Positions 1 to 8,786 are shown, numbered from the stretch's first letter. The stretch is 58,754 nt of DNA from Burkholderiales bacterium (GCA_017880805.1 JADGRP010000015.1:1-58754); one strand, 5' to 3'. Program-made: numbers and translations. The notes: generated by a model from the sequence alone, not told the origin.

Positions 1-894
1 CGTCGCGGCGTCGACACGCCTTGGCTTAATGCCGCGCTCTTGGTACAGCGCAAGTTCCCGGCGGAGAAAGAGGTTCTCCGCATCGACGGATCGTCGAGCG
101 CAAGCGAGGATGTCGCCAAGCTGCGGTGGCTGGATCAGTTCCTGGGCGTTAAAACGCTCGACAGCATCAGCCGCACTCTCGTCGACAAGATCACCGATGC
201 AAAACTCGCGCAGGGTTTGAGTAATGCCACGGTAAACCGAACGCTGGAGTTGTTGCGCGCCATCCTGCGCAAAAGCGTCAACGATTGGGAATGGCTGGAG
301 CGTGCGCCGCAGATACGCATGCTCAAGGAGCCGACGCGTCGCATTCGCTTTTTGACGCGCGACGAGGCGCAGCGGTTGCTCGCCGCGCTGCCTGAGCATT
401 TGGCGGACATGGCGGCGTTTTCTCTGGCGACAGGGTTGCGGGCTTCCAACGTCACCGGTTTGCAGTGGTCGCAAGTGGATTTGGTACGACGGTTGGCGTG
501 GGTTCACGCGGACCAGGCCAAAGCGCGCAAAGCCATACCCGTCCCGCTCAACGCGGAAGCGGTGTTGCTGGTACGCAAACAGGTTGGGAGGCACGCCACG
601 CATGTGTTCAGTCGTCGAGGATCGCTCATCACGCAAGTCAGTGGCAAGGCGTGGTATGCAGCCCTCGAGCGCGCCGGCATCACGGATTTCCGCTGGCACG
701 ACTTGCGCCACACCTGGGCAAGCTGGCATGTGCAGCAAGGCACGCCGCTGTTTGCACTGCAGGAATTGGGCGGTTGGGAGAGTGCGGAGATGGTGCGGCG
801 CTACGCGCATCTGGCCGCAGATCACTTGGCGCCCTTTGCGGACCGTCTGTGTGCTTTGCGCGCCGTGGATTCTAAAATTCAGGGCACAAATTAG
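1..894 (+). CDS. Tyrosine-type site-specific recombinase/integrase, 5'-truncated by window edge
   Basis: Frame 1 is open to base 1 (RRGVDTPWLNAALLVQRKF...), so the listed TTG start at 40 is probably not the true start. SAM-like N domain and catalytic motifs FSLATGLRASNVTGLQW, WHDLRHTWASW, LGGWESAEMVRRYAHL. Confidence 0.93.
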   Translation, partial: RRGVDTPWLNAALLVQRKFPAEKEVLRIDGSSSASEDVAKLRWLDQFLGVKTLDSISRTLVDKITDAKLAQGLSNATVNRTLELLRAILRKSVNDWEWLERAPQIRMLKEPTRRIRFLTRDEAQRLLAALPEHLADMAAFSLATGLRASNVTGLQWSQVDLVRRLAWVHADQAKARKAIPVPLNAEAVLLVRKQVGRHATHVFSRRGSLITQVSGKAWYAALERAGITDFRWHDLRHTWASWHVQQGTPLFALQELGGWESAEMVRRYAHLAADHLAPFADRLCALRAVDSKIQGTN

Positions 895-905
895 GCACAG
901 GCCCG

Positions 906-938
906 AAAAACGAAGGGCTCGCATCGCTGCAAGCCCTT
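906..938 (-). terminator. Rho-independent terminator downstream of tRNA-fMet
   Basis: Inverted repeat AAGGGCT...AGCCCTT (913-919/932-938) followed on the minus strand by CGTTTTT. Confidence 0.65.
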
Positions 939-945
939 GATTATT

Positions 946-1022
946 TGGTTGCGGGGACAGGATTTGAACCTGTGACCTTCGGGTTATGAGCCCGACGAGC
1001 TGCCAGACTGCTCCACCCCGCG
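946..1022 (-). tRNA. tRNA-fMet(CAT), initiator
   Basis: Minus strand CGCGGGGTGGAGCAGTCTGGCAGCTCGTCGGGCTCATAACCCGAAGGTCACAGGTTCAAATCCTGTCCCCGCAACCA; cloverleaf, CAT anticodon, GGG/CCC anticodon stem and encoded CCA are typical of the initiator. Confidence 0.96.
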
Positions 1023-1105
1023 ATTGAAGTTGAATTGTACCGCACCAACGTCTTCCGGTCAATTTGCCCTGGAGATCCGCTCACATCCTGGCCTGCGGAT
1101 TGGCC

Positions 1106-1999
1106 CTACAACGCCTCAGTCTCCGCCGTCCCCGGCCGCCACACTAGCAGCTTGCTTTCAATCTTGGTTACCGCGAAATCAAGGATCAGGGCAAAGATTG
1201 TCAGCACCAGGATGCCTGCGAAAACAGTGTCGATATCGAACACGCCTTCGGCTTGGTGAATCAGATATCCGACTCCCCTCGCGGAGCCGAGATACTCGCC
1301 GACGACCGCGCCGACGAACGCCAGCCCAACGGATGTGTGCAGGCTGGAAAATACCCAGCTCGTCGCGGAGGGAAGGTAGACGTGACGCAACAATTGCTTG
1401 CCCGACGCGCCGAGCATGCGCGCGTTAGCAAGCACCACGGGGCTCACTTCTTTCACGCCTTGATACACGTTGAAGAATACGATGAAGAACACCAGCGTGA
1501 CGCCGAATACGACTTTCGACGTGATTCCCAACCCAAACCACACCGCGAAAATCGGCGCGAGTATGACGCGCGGCATGGCATTCATCGCCTTGATGTAAGG
1601 ATCGGCCAGTGTCGACGCCGTCGGTGCCAACGCCAGCCACAATCCCAGCACTAGCCCGAGCAGTGTGCCGATGACAAACGCGAGCAATGTTTCGATCAGC
1701 GTCACGCCGAGATGCAAGTAAATGCTGCCGCCGGTAAACCAGGTCCAGATGCGCTTGAAGACTTCGATCGGCTGCCCGAAAAAGAATTTGGCCCGTGTCG
1801 GATCGTCGAAATAGAACGGCGGAATGAGGCCCGGCTCGGTCATCAGGTACCAGAAGACGAACAAGCCGCCGAGCAGCAGTGCGTGATACAGCGCCAGCCT
1901 CGCGGGCAACGAGCGCAGGCTCGGACGCCTTGCGGCCGCCGCGGCTTGCGGTCGCGAGTTTTCCACCCTGCGCGCGCTAGTTTTTCTTGCTTTGCGCAT
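1106..1999 (-). CDS. ABC transporter permease, SsuC/TauC-like (nitrate/sulfonate/taurine family)
   Basis: Multi-TM protein with EAA-like loop (ANARMLGASGKQLLRHVYLPSA); adjacent to matching ATPase and NMT1-like binding protein. Confidence 0.88.
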   Translation of the reverse strand: MRKARKTSARRVENSRPQAAAAARRPSLRSLPARLALYHALLLGGLFVFWYLMTEPGLIPPFYFDDPTRAKFFFGQPIEVFKRIWTWFTGGSIYLHLGVTLIETLLAFVIGTLLGLVLGLWLALAPTASTLADPYIKAMNAMPRVILAPIFAVWFGLGITSKVVFGVTLVFFIVFFNVYQGVKEVSPVVLANARMLGASGKQLLRHVYLPSATSWVFSSLHTSVGLAFVGAVVGEYLGSARGVGYLIHQAEGVFDIDTVFAGILVLTIFALILDFAVTKIESKLLVWRPGTAETEAL

Positions 2000-2807
2000 A
2001 ACCCTTCAGCACTTCGTCCTTCATCACACGCCAGATATCGGTGTGCAGCTCGACGAAGCGCGGCGTCATTCTGATTTCATTGACATCGCGTGGACGCGGC
2101 AGATCGATGATGAATTCGCCGATCGGCCTCGTCGCGGGGCCGGCGGAAAGTACGATCACGCGATCCGACAGGGCGATCGCTTCCTCCAGATCGTGGGTGA
2201 TGAACATCACCGATTTCCGGTCCGCCGACCAGAGCTCGAGCAGCTCGTTTTCCATCAGTTGCCGCGTCTGCACGTCAAGCGCCGAAAAAGGCTCGTCCAT
2301 GAGCATGATCTCGGGATCGAGAATCAGCATTTGCGCGAGCGCGACGCGTTTGCGCATGCCGCCCGAGAGCTCGTGCGGATAACGCTTCTCGAAGCCGCGC
2401 AGACCCACGCGATTGAGCCACTCGTCGGCGCGCCGGGTCGCCTCGCCGTCGGGCACACCCGCGAATTCGAGTCCTGCGAGAACGTTGTCGCGCGCGTTGC
2501 GCCACGGCATCAGCGATTCGGCCTGGAACATGTAGCCGGCGCGGCGATTGATGCCGGAAAGCCGCGCGCCCTGCACCCGCACGTCACCCGACGAGGGCTG
2601 CAGCAGCCCGGCGGCGACGTTTAGCAAGGTCGATTTACCGCACCCGGTCGGCCCGACGACCGAGACGAATTCTCCCGGGGCTACGGATAGCGTCGTGTCC
2701 TTGACCGCGGTATAACGCTCGCCCCTGCGCTCGCGCGACGCGAACGCGCATGTCACATGGTCGAGCGACAGCGCCGGCGTTTGCCCCGTTGCAGCATGGC
2801 TTATCAC
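1977..2807 (-). CDS. ABC transporter ATP-binding protein, SsuB/TauB-like
   Basis: Walker A GPTGCGKST, signature LSGGMRKRVALAQ, Walker B ILMDEPFSALD. Confidence 0.93.
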   Translation of the reverse strand: MISHAATGQTPALSLDHVTCAFASRERRGERYTAVKDTTLSVAPGEFVSVVGPTGCGKSTLLNVAAGLLQPSSGDVRVQGARLSGINRRAGYMFQAESLMPWRNARDNVLAGLEFAGVPDGEATRRADEWLNRVGLRGFEKRYPHELSGGMRKRVALAQMLILDPEIMLMDEPFSALDVQTRQLMENELLELWSADRKSVMFITHDLEEAIALSDRVIVLSAGPATRPIGEFIIDLPRPRDVNEIRMTPRFVELHTDIWRVMKDEVLKGYAQSKKN

Positions 2808-2817
2808 GGAGAGATGA

Positions 2818-3855
2818 CTAGCGCTTGTACTTGGCCAACGCCTTTTGCGCGTAGCTGTTGTCGAACGTCTGGCCCAGCTTGATCTCGGCCGGCTTCACCG
2901 CGGGATTGAACGCCGCCAGGTACTTGAGCGTGTTTTGTGCGCCCGCCTCGTTGAACTGTCCGTCCGGCGAGAAGGCGTCCTTCACCTTGTTGTAACTCGC
3001 GAGATAAGCCTCCCGGTTGTTGAGCAGATATTCCGGCGGCACCGTGGCCAGCACCTGGTCGGGCGTTGCGCGCTGCAACCACAACAGCGCGCGCACCATG
3101 GCGTTGGTCAGCGCCTGAACGGTGTTGGGATTTTTCTGAATGAAGCTGATCGGCGCATACAGCGCCGCAGCCGGCATGTCGGCGCTGCCGAACACGGCCT
3201 CGGTGCCCTTGGCGGTGCGCGTGTCGGCAATTATGGTCACGGCGTTACTCATTTCGAGCATGGTCATCACCGGATCGACATTCGACACCGCATCGATCTG
3301 ACCGGTCGTGATGGCGGCGATGGCGCCCGCCGACGTGCCGACGCCGATGAACGAGACATCGTCGCCCTTGAGGCCATCCTTCGCGAGCAAGTGCAGCACC
3401 ATGCGGTTGGTGCTCGACCCTGGCGCGCTGACGCCGATCTTCATGCCCTTCAGATCCTTGGGCGACTTGTAGCTGGCCGCCTTGGATTTAGCGATCCCGA
3501 CCGAAATCGCCGGATAGCGGCCCTGCAACACGAAGCCCTGCATGTTGAGACCCTTGGGCTGCTGGTCGATGGTGTTTTCCCACGCGCCCGACACGACGTC
3601 CGCGCTGCCGCCGACGACCGCTTGCAGCGCCTTCGAGCCGCCGTCGAAGTCGCTGATCTCGACGTCGAGCCCCTCCTCCTTGAAGTAATTGAGCCGCTCG
3701 GCGATGGTCAGCGGCAAATAATAGAAACCGGACTTACCACCGACGGCGATGCTGACCTTGGGCTTTTCGAGCTTGCCTTGCGCTTGCGCCGCGAATGGCA
3801 GCATGAAGGCGAGCGCGGCGCACGCAGCGCATGCGAGTTTGCGAAACGGTGTCAT
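2818..3855 (-). CDS. ABC transporter substrate-binding protein, NMT1/THI5/SsuA-like
   Basis: Signal peptide, then KVSIAVGGKSGFYYLPLTIAERLNYFKEEGLDVEISDFDGGSKALQAVVGGSADV. Confidence 0.9.
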   Translation of the reverse strand: MTPFRKLACAACAALAFMLPFAAQAQGKLEKPKVSIAVGGKSGFYYLPLTIAERLNYFKEEGLDVEISDFDGGSKALQAVVGGSADVVSGAWENTIDQQPKGLNMQGFVLQGRYPAISVGIAKSKAASYKSPKDLKGMKIGVSAPGSSTNRMVLHLLAKDGLKGDDVSFIGVGTSAGAIAAITTGQIDAVSNVDPVMTMLEMSNAVTIIADTRTAKGTEAVFGSADMPAAALYAPISFIQKNPNTVQALTNAMVRALLWLQRATPDQVLATVPPEYLLNNREAYLASYNKVKDAFSPDGQFNEAGAQNTLKYLAAFNPAVKPAEIKLGQTFDNSYAQKALAKYKR

Positions 3856-3902
3856 GTGTTCCTCCTATTTGCAGAGCGGATGATGCAAGCGCATGCCCCT
3901 AT

Positions 3903-4015
3903 TACTGAGCATTGCGAAAATGCGTGGAAGCCAAATCCCCTAAGCGTCATTCCCGCCTTCGCGGGGATGACGCTAGTTTTGTGGAAGCGGTCACCCGTTT
4001 CGGTAATGCTCAGTA
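3903..4015. repeat. MITE-like element: REP-type hairpin flanked by 11-bp terminal inverted repeats
   Basis: TACTGAGCATT (3903-3913) and AATGCTCAGTA (4005-4015) are exact inverted copies; internal palindrome GCGTCATTCCCGCCTTCGCGGGGATGACGC at about 3944-3972. Confidence 0.7.
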
Positions 4016-4077
4016 GCAGATGCTCGACGCACGCGCGGCGCTCTCGCGAGCGGCGATGCTCACATAGCGATGCTTAC

Positions 4078-4137
4078 CTGTCAACGAACGTGTCAACGAA
4101 CCTGTTACCGAAACTCCCACCGAACCTGTCACCGCAC
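4078..4137. repeat. Degenerate 12-bp tandem repeat, 5 units
   Basis: CTGTCAACGAAC/GTGTCAACGAAC/CTGTTACCGAAA/CTCCCACCGAAC/CTGTCACCGCAC. Confidence 0.8.
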
Positions 4138-4216
4138 CAGCGCAATGTTCGCTTCGCTCGGCGCAGGATAGAGGTCGGTGGATGCAGATGCGCTCCATGG
4201 CGCTACGTCGTCGCGT

Positions 4217-5440
4217 TCATATCGCGCCTGCCGCGCGCAGACGCGCGATGTCGTCGCCGTCGTAGCCTGCGGCGCGCAATACAGCATCCGTATGCTCGCC
4301 CAGCGCCGGCCCGACCCAATCCATGCCACCCGGTGTCTCCGACAGCTTGGGCACGATCCCCGGCATCTTGAGCCGCGTCCCGTCGGCAAGCGTCACCTGC
4401 CGGATCATCTCGCGGGCCAGATATTGCGGATCGCTGACTATGTCGGCGGCCGTGTAGATCTTGCCATGTGGGACGTCCGCCGCCTTGAGTACGCGAAGAA
4501 TATCGTCGAGGTCGTGCGCTGCCGCCCACTCGCCGATCGCGCCGTCGATTGCGGCAGTGCGCTTGACCCGCCCGACATTGCTGGCCAGCTCGGGATCCTG
4601 GCCAAGATCGTCGCGCCCGATCGCGTGCATCAGCCGCTTGTAGATGCTGTCACCATTGCCGGCGATGACCACGCTGTGCCCATCGCGCGTCGTGTAGGTA
4701 TTGGACGGGACGATGTTGGTAAGCCCGGTGCCGATGCGGCCGCGTATGTCGCCATGCAGATCGTAATCGGGAATGAGACTTTCCATCATGTTGAACACCG
4801 CCTCGTACAGCGCGACGTCGACCACCTGCCCTTTGCCTCCGTGCGCATCGCGATGATGCAGCGCCATCAGCACGCCGATCACGCCATGCAACGCGGCGAG
4901 CGCGTCGCCGATGCTGATGTTCATGCGCACCGGAGGGCGCTCCGGAAATCCCGTGACATGCCGCATGCCGCCCATCGATTCGCCGACCGCGCCGAAACCC
5001 GGCTGATCGCGGTACGGCCCCGTCTGCCCGAATCCCGACAGGCGAAGCAGGATGAGTCCCGGGTTGGCGGCGGAAAGCACGTCGTAGCCGAGTCTCCATT
5101 TTTCCAGCGTGCCGGGACGAAAATTCTCGATGACCACGTCCGCGTCGCGCGCCAGCCGGCGCGCGATCTCCTGCCCTTCCGTCATGCGCAGATTGGCGGT
5201 GACCGATTTCTTGTTGCGCGCCTGGACGTACCACCACAGCGACGTGCCCTCGTGCAGCAGCCGCCATTGACGCAGAGGATCGCCGCCGGGATCGTTGCCA
5301 GACGCCGGGGGCTCGATCTTGATGACTTCGGCGCCAAACTCGGCAAGAACCTTGCCGGCGAACGGACCGGCAATCAATTGGCCGAGCTCGAGGACTTTCA
5401 GTCCCGCGAGCGGTCGGACATTCGTCTTGGCGGTTTCCAT
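4217..5440 (-). CDS. CaiB/BaiF (family III) CoA-transferase
   Basis: GLKVLELGQLIAGPFAGKVLAEFGAEVIKIEPPASGNDPGG, NLRMTEGQEIARRLARDADVVIENFRPGTLEKWRLGYD. Confidence 0.94.
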   Translation of the reverse strand: METAKTNVRPLAGLKVLELGQLIAGPFAGKVLAEFGAEVIKIEPPASGNDPGGDPLRQWRLLHEGTSLWWYVQARNKKSVTANLRMTEGQEIARRLARDADVVIENFRPGTLEKWRLGYDVLSAANPGLILLRLSGFGQTGPYRDQPGFGAVGESMGGMRHVTGFPERPPVRMNISIGDALAALHGVIGVLMALHHRDAHGGKGQVVDVALYEAVFNMMESLIPDYDLHGDIRGRIGTGLTNIVPSNTYTTRDGHSVVIAGNGDSIYKRLMHAIGRDDLGQDPELASNVGRVKRTAAIDGAIGEWAAAHDLDDILRVLKAADVPHGKIYTAADIVSDPQYLAREMIRQVTLADGTRLKMPGIVPKLSETPGGMDWVGPALGEHTDAVLRAAGYDGDDIARLRAAGAI

Positions 5441-5607
5441 CGTACAGGTTGCGCGAGGGCGCGGACGGGTCTTCGCCGGGCAGGTCTATTTCCAACAGAC
5501 CGCGCTCGGCACGAAGAGTCATTCTACCAACATGCGGCGCGGGAGCGTCACAGAGCTGTGCTTCCTGCTGACGATTACCTAAAGGGCGACAACTTCCACA
5601 AGACTAA

Positions 5608-5684
5608 CGTCATCTCCGCGAAAGCGGGGATCCATGTTGCGACCGTCAAAAAGCCAATGGATTCCCGATTTCGCGGGAATGACG
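5608..5684. repeat. 77-bp paired-palindrome REP/BIME-like element, copy A
   Basis: Reverse complement CGTCATTCCCGCGAAATCGGGAATCCATTGGCTTTTTGACGGTCGCAACATGGATCCCCGCTTTCGCGGAGATGACG; near-identical in sequence and equal in length to 8624-8700. Confidence 0.88.
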
Positions 5685-5724
5685 ATATAAAGGATTCGAG
5701 CGTCACGCATTCTTGTAATGCTCA

Positions 5725-7113
5725 TCAGATCGTCCCGCCCGCGCGGCGCGCGCGCAGCGCTGCCTCGAGTTTTGGAAGCTTGACGGCCATTTCGTCTCCA
5801 ATGAAGATTTGCGGGTCCGAGGGCGGGCTCACTTTCTGCTCCTCCTCGTGCGCGACGATGCGCTCGCGCGCCAGAGCGAATGCCTTGACGAACGAATCCT
5901 CGAAGCGAAGGGCGTGCTGGAACAGCGCATCGGAAAAATAGGTCGCGTTGCTGTCCGTGCCGCACCCGAAAGACGTACGATCCGTGGCTGACGCAGTGAG
6001 GATCAGGGTGAAGTCGTCCTTCAGGGGATTGATGTAGCCGCCGGAATAGCACGCCGACACGACGATGATGCGCCACTTGATGGCGGCCTCGTCGAGCGAT
6101 GCGCGCAGCGTCTCGGGCGTGAGCTGGTCGAGCTCCAGCGGCGGAAAATTGGCCGCAAGATGCTGATCGCGCCCACCGTGGCTCTCGAGATACACCATCA
6201 CGACGTCGTCGTCGCGATCGATGGTGGCGCCGATCTCCTTCAATGTCGCCCGCAGATTGGTGACCGTGGCCATCGGTTGCTCCAGTACCGTTCTCGGGTT
6301 GTTGATCAGCACGATCGATCGACCCTCGGTGTCGTAGCGCTCGTCGAAGAGATCGCGCGCGCGCTCCATGTCCTTGCGAAACACGTCCTCTCCCGCATAC
6401 GGTGCAAATCCGACGAAGTAGAGATCGGTGATTCCGCGCCGCTCGTCCTGGAGGTCGTCGAGTGCCTTGTCGAATAGCTTCTGCTGCGCGCTCAACGCCG
6501 TCTCCGAGGCCGGGCTCGGGAAACGCGCATCGCGCGCTTGCTCCTGCGGTGCCTCCCACCACCCCATCTCCGGCAAGAGCGCCGGGGCGAACCACAAGGG
6601 AGTCGCCAGCAGAATGGCCGCGCCCATCGAACGCAGCAGGTAATGCGGGTATTTGGGCGCCAGGCTGACCGCTGCGGAGCGCCATAGCCAGAAGAGGGTC
6701 CAGAGCAAGATCAACTGCTCCGCGCGCAGCGCGGGACCAAGCGACTCCGCGCCGCCATCGAACGCCGCCGCGCTGAACATTCGCGCAAGCTGCAGCGGCC
6801 ACTCGCTCGAAAGCAGAATGACCGGCAGCGCGAGCGCGAACGAAGGCTGGCGAAGGACCATCGCCAGCAACGCCGCAAAAAGCATCAGTAGCGCGCCGTA
6901 GAATCCTTCGCCGACGAGGCCCGACAACACAAACGTCGCGCCGGGCTCGCGCCGTACGGTGTCGACCGCCAGGTCAAGCCACGCCGAAAGGACGAACAGG
7001 ATCAGCAACTGCGGCACTCCGATGCGAAAGCGGAGCTTGCCGACCGGTTGTCCGAGGACGAGCAGTGCGCCGCTCCACAGATTCCGGCCGAGATCGCGCA
7101 ACCACAGGCTCAT
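5725..7113 (-). CDS. Membrane-anchored peptidase C13 (legumain/caspase-like, clan CD) family protein
   Basis: N-terminal TM segments, then DLYFVGFAPYAGEDVFRKDM...RSIVLINNPRTVLE...VMVYLESHGG (His) and IIVVSACYSGGYINPL (Cys). Start taken at internal Met MSLWLRDLG because the 7149 start overlaps thrC. Confidence 0.82.
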   Translation of the reverse strand: MSLWLRDLGRNLWSGALLVLGQPVGKLRFRIGVPQLLILFVLSAWLDLAVDTVRREPGATFVLSGLVGEGFYGALLMLFAALLAMVLRQPSFALALPVILLSSEWPLQLARMFSAAAFDGGAESLGPALRAEQLILLWTLFWLWRSAAVSLAPKYPHYLLRSMGAAILLATPLWFAPALLPEMGWWEAPQEQARDARFPSPASETALSAQQKLFDKALDDLQDERRGITDLYFVGFAPYAGEDVFRKDMERARDLFDERYDTEGRSIVLINNPRTVLEQPMATVTNLRATLKEIGATIDRDDDVVMVYLESHGGRDQHLAANFPPLELDQLTPETLRASLDEAAIKWRIIVVSACYSGGYINPLKDDFTLILTASATDRTSFGCGTDSNATYFSDALFQHALRFEDSFVKAFALARERIVAHEEEQKVSPPSDPQIFIGDEMAVKLPKLEAALRARRAGGTI

Positions 7114-7126
7114 GGGAGGCGCCGCC

Positions 7127-8551
7127 TTACGCACGCGCGTGCTCGGCAACGAAGGCCTTCACTGCCGCAGGGTCCGCAGGCAGGGTTACAAATCGCTGCG
7201 GCAATGCTTCGAGACCCTCGTACGCGGGAGGCCGCTTCGGCTTGTATCCCAAAGCCTCTTGGATCGTTTCCGCAAACTTGGCCGGCAGCGCGGTTTCGAT
7301 ACAGATGAGCGGCACGCCTTTTTCGCGATGCTCCAGCCCGACCTTGACGCCATCCGCCGTATGCGGATCGACCACCACGTCATGGCGTTCCGCAAGCATG
7401 CGGATGGTGTTGATGCGATCGGCATGCGTGCTGCGACCGGAGGCGAATCCGGCATCGCGCAATCGAAGTCCGAGCGGCGTGCCCCCAACGTCGAATCCGC
7501 CGCGGCGCTCGACCTCTTGCCATAGATTGGCGACCGTGGCCGGGTCGCGCTCCGCGAGATCGAATATGAAGCGCTCGAAGTTCGATGCCTTGGAAATGTC
7601 CATCGACGGGCTCGACGTCTGAAACGTTTCGGCGGCGCGGCGGACACGGTAGCGGCCGCTCTTGAAAAACTCGTCGAGCACGTCGTTTTCGTTGGTCGCA
7701 ACGATCAGGCGACGAATCGGAAGCCCCATCTGGCGGGCGACGTGGCCGGCGAGCACGTTGCCGAAATTGCCCGATGGCACCGCGAAAGAAACTTTCTCAT
7801 CGTCGCCACTCGTTGCCGCAAAGTAGCCCTTGAAGTAGTACACGACCTGCGCCGCGATGCGCGCCCAGTTGATGGAATTGACGGCACCAATATGAAACTG
7901 CCGCTTGAACGCCGCGTCGCCGGCGATCGACTTGACGATGTCCTGGCAGTCGTCGAATACGCCATCGATGGCGATGTTGAAGATGTTGTCGTCGGTAAGC
8001 GAGTACATCTGCGCGGTCTGGAACGGGCTCATCTTGCCTTTGGGCGAAAGCATGAACACCGAAAGGCCGCGCTTGCCCCGCATGGCGAGCTCGGCCGACG
8101 ATCCGGTATCGCCCGAGGTCGCACCGAGGACGTTCAGCATCGTGTGCTCTTTCGCAAGCACGTACTCGAACAGATTGGCCAGGAGTTGCAGCGCGATGTC
8201 CTTGAACGCCAGGGTAGGACCGTTGGACACACGAAGAAGAAACAGATCCGGCTCCAGCGCGAGCAGCGGCGCGATCTCGTCGCTGCCGAACGTCGCGGCG
8301 GTGTACGTGCGGTCGATGATCGCCTGCAGGTCCGCCGCTGGAATATCGTCGGCGTAACGGGACAGGACCGCGAACGCGAGCTGACGATAGTCGAACGGAC
8401 GCAACGCCGCCAGCTCGGCGGGAGCAAAACGCGGATAGCTCTCGGACACGGCCAGCCCGCCATCGGGCGCGAGGCCCTCGAGCAAAATCGCCGAGAAGGG
8501 CTGCGGCGGCAGCGGCCCGAAACCCGCGCTGCGGGTGCTGACGTAGCGCAT
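7127..8551 (-). CDS. thrC: Threonine synthase
   Basis: MRYVSTRSAGFGPLPPQPFSAILLEGLAPDGGL, PLB-site region SNGPTLAFKDIALQLL, NVLGATSGDTGSSAE. The longer listed start (8671) reads through repeat DNA. Confidence 0.95.
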   Translation of the reverse strand: MRYVSTRSAGFGPLPPQPFSAILLEGLAPDGGLAVSESYPRFAPAELAALRPFDYRQLAFAVLSRYADDIPAADLQAIIDRTYTAATFGSDEIAPLLALEPDLFLLRVSNGPTLAFKDIALQLLANLFEYVLAKEHTMLNVLGATSGDTGSSAELAMRGKRGLSVFMLSPKGKMSPFQTAQMYSLTDDNIFNIAIDGVFDDCQDIVKSIAGDAAFKRQFHIGAVNSINWARIAAQVVYYFKGYFAATSGDDEKVSFAVPSGNFGNVLAGHVARQMGLPIRRLIVATNENDVLDEFFKSGRYRVRRAAETFQTSSPSMDISKASNFERFIFDLAERDPATVANLWQEVERRGGFDVGGTPLGLRLRDAGFASGRSTHADRINTIRMLAERHDVVVDPHTADGVKVGLEHREKGVPLICIETALPAKFAETIQEALGYKPKRPPAYEGLEALPQRFVTLPADPAAVKAFVAEHARA

Positions 8552-8598
8552 TACTGCACTCGCGAACTTAGTTGTGCGCGATGCGCCGATCCGGACAT

Positions 8599-8700
8599 CG
8601 TCATTCCCGCGAAAGCCACATATCGTCATTCCCGCGAAAGCGGGAATCCATTGGCTCTTTGACGGCCGCAAAATGGATCCCCGCTTTCGCGGGGATGACG
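8599..8700. repeat. 77-bp paired-palindrome REP/BIME-like element, copy B (8624-8700), preceded by a partial extra copy
   Basis: CGTCATTCCCGCGAAAGCGGGAATCCATTGGCTCTTTGACGGCCGCAAAATGGATCCCCGCTTTCGCGGGGATGACG, with truncated CGTCATTCCCGCGAAAGCC at 8599-8617. Confidence 0.88.
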
Positions 8701-8786
8701 TGAATGTCCGCTTGGAGGGCGTGAATGTCCGCGGGGATGACGTGAGTTGTTCGCAGGGATGACGTCCCCTGTTGAGTGTTTCGCAT

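Noticed and set aside
3856-4216. Possible CRISPR-like array because of the repeats in this gap
   Set aside because: Repeats are 12 bp and contiguous with no spacers; no cas genes in the window.
2845-5941. Long plus-strand ORFs (2845..4371, 508 aa; 4178..5941, 587 aa)
   Set aside because: They are antisense shadows of the substrate-binding-protein and CaiB genes in GC-rich DNA; Arg/His/Gly-rich translations with no recognisable domain.
5579-6802. 407-aa minus ORF overlapping the C13 peptidase gene
   Set aside because: Alternative frame of the peptidase; its C-terminal VIPAKSGIHWLFDGRNMDPRFRGDD is just translated repeat DNA.
8552-8671. N-terminal extension of thrC (MRPSKSQWIPAFAGMT...)
   Set aside because: It is translation of the REP-like repeat; threonine synthase homology begins at MRYVST (8551).
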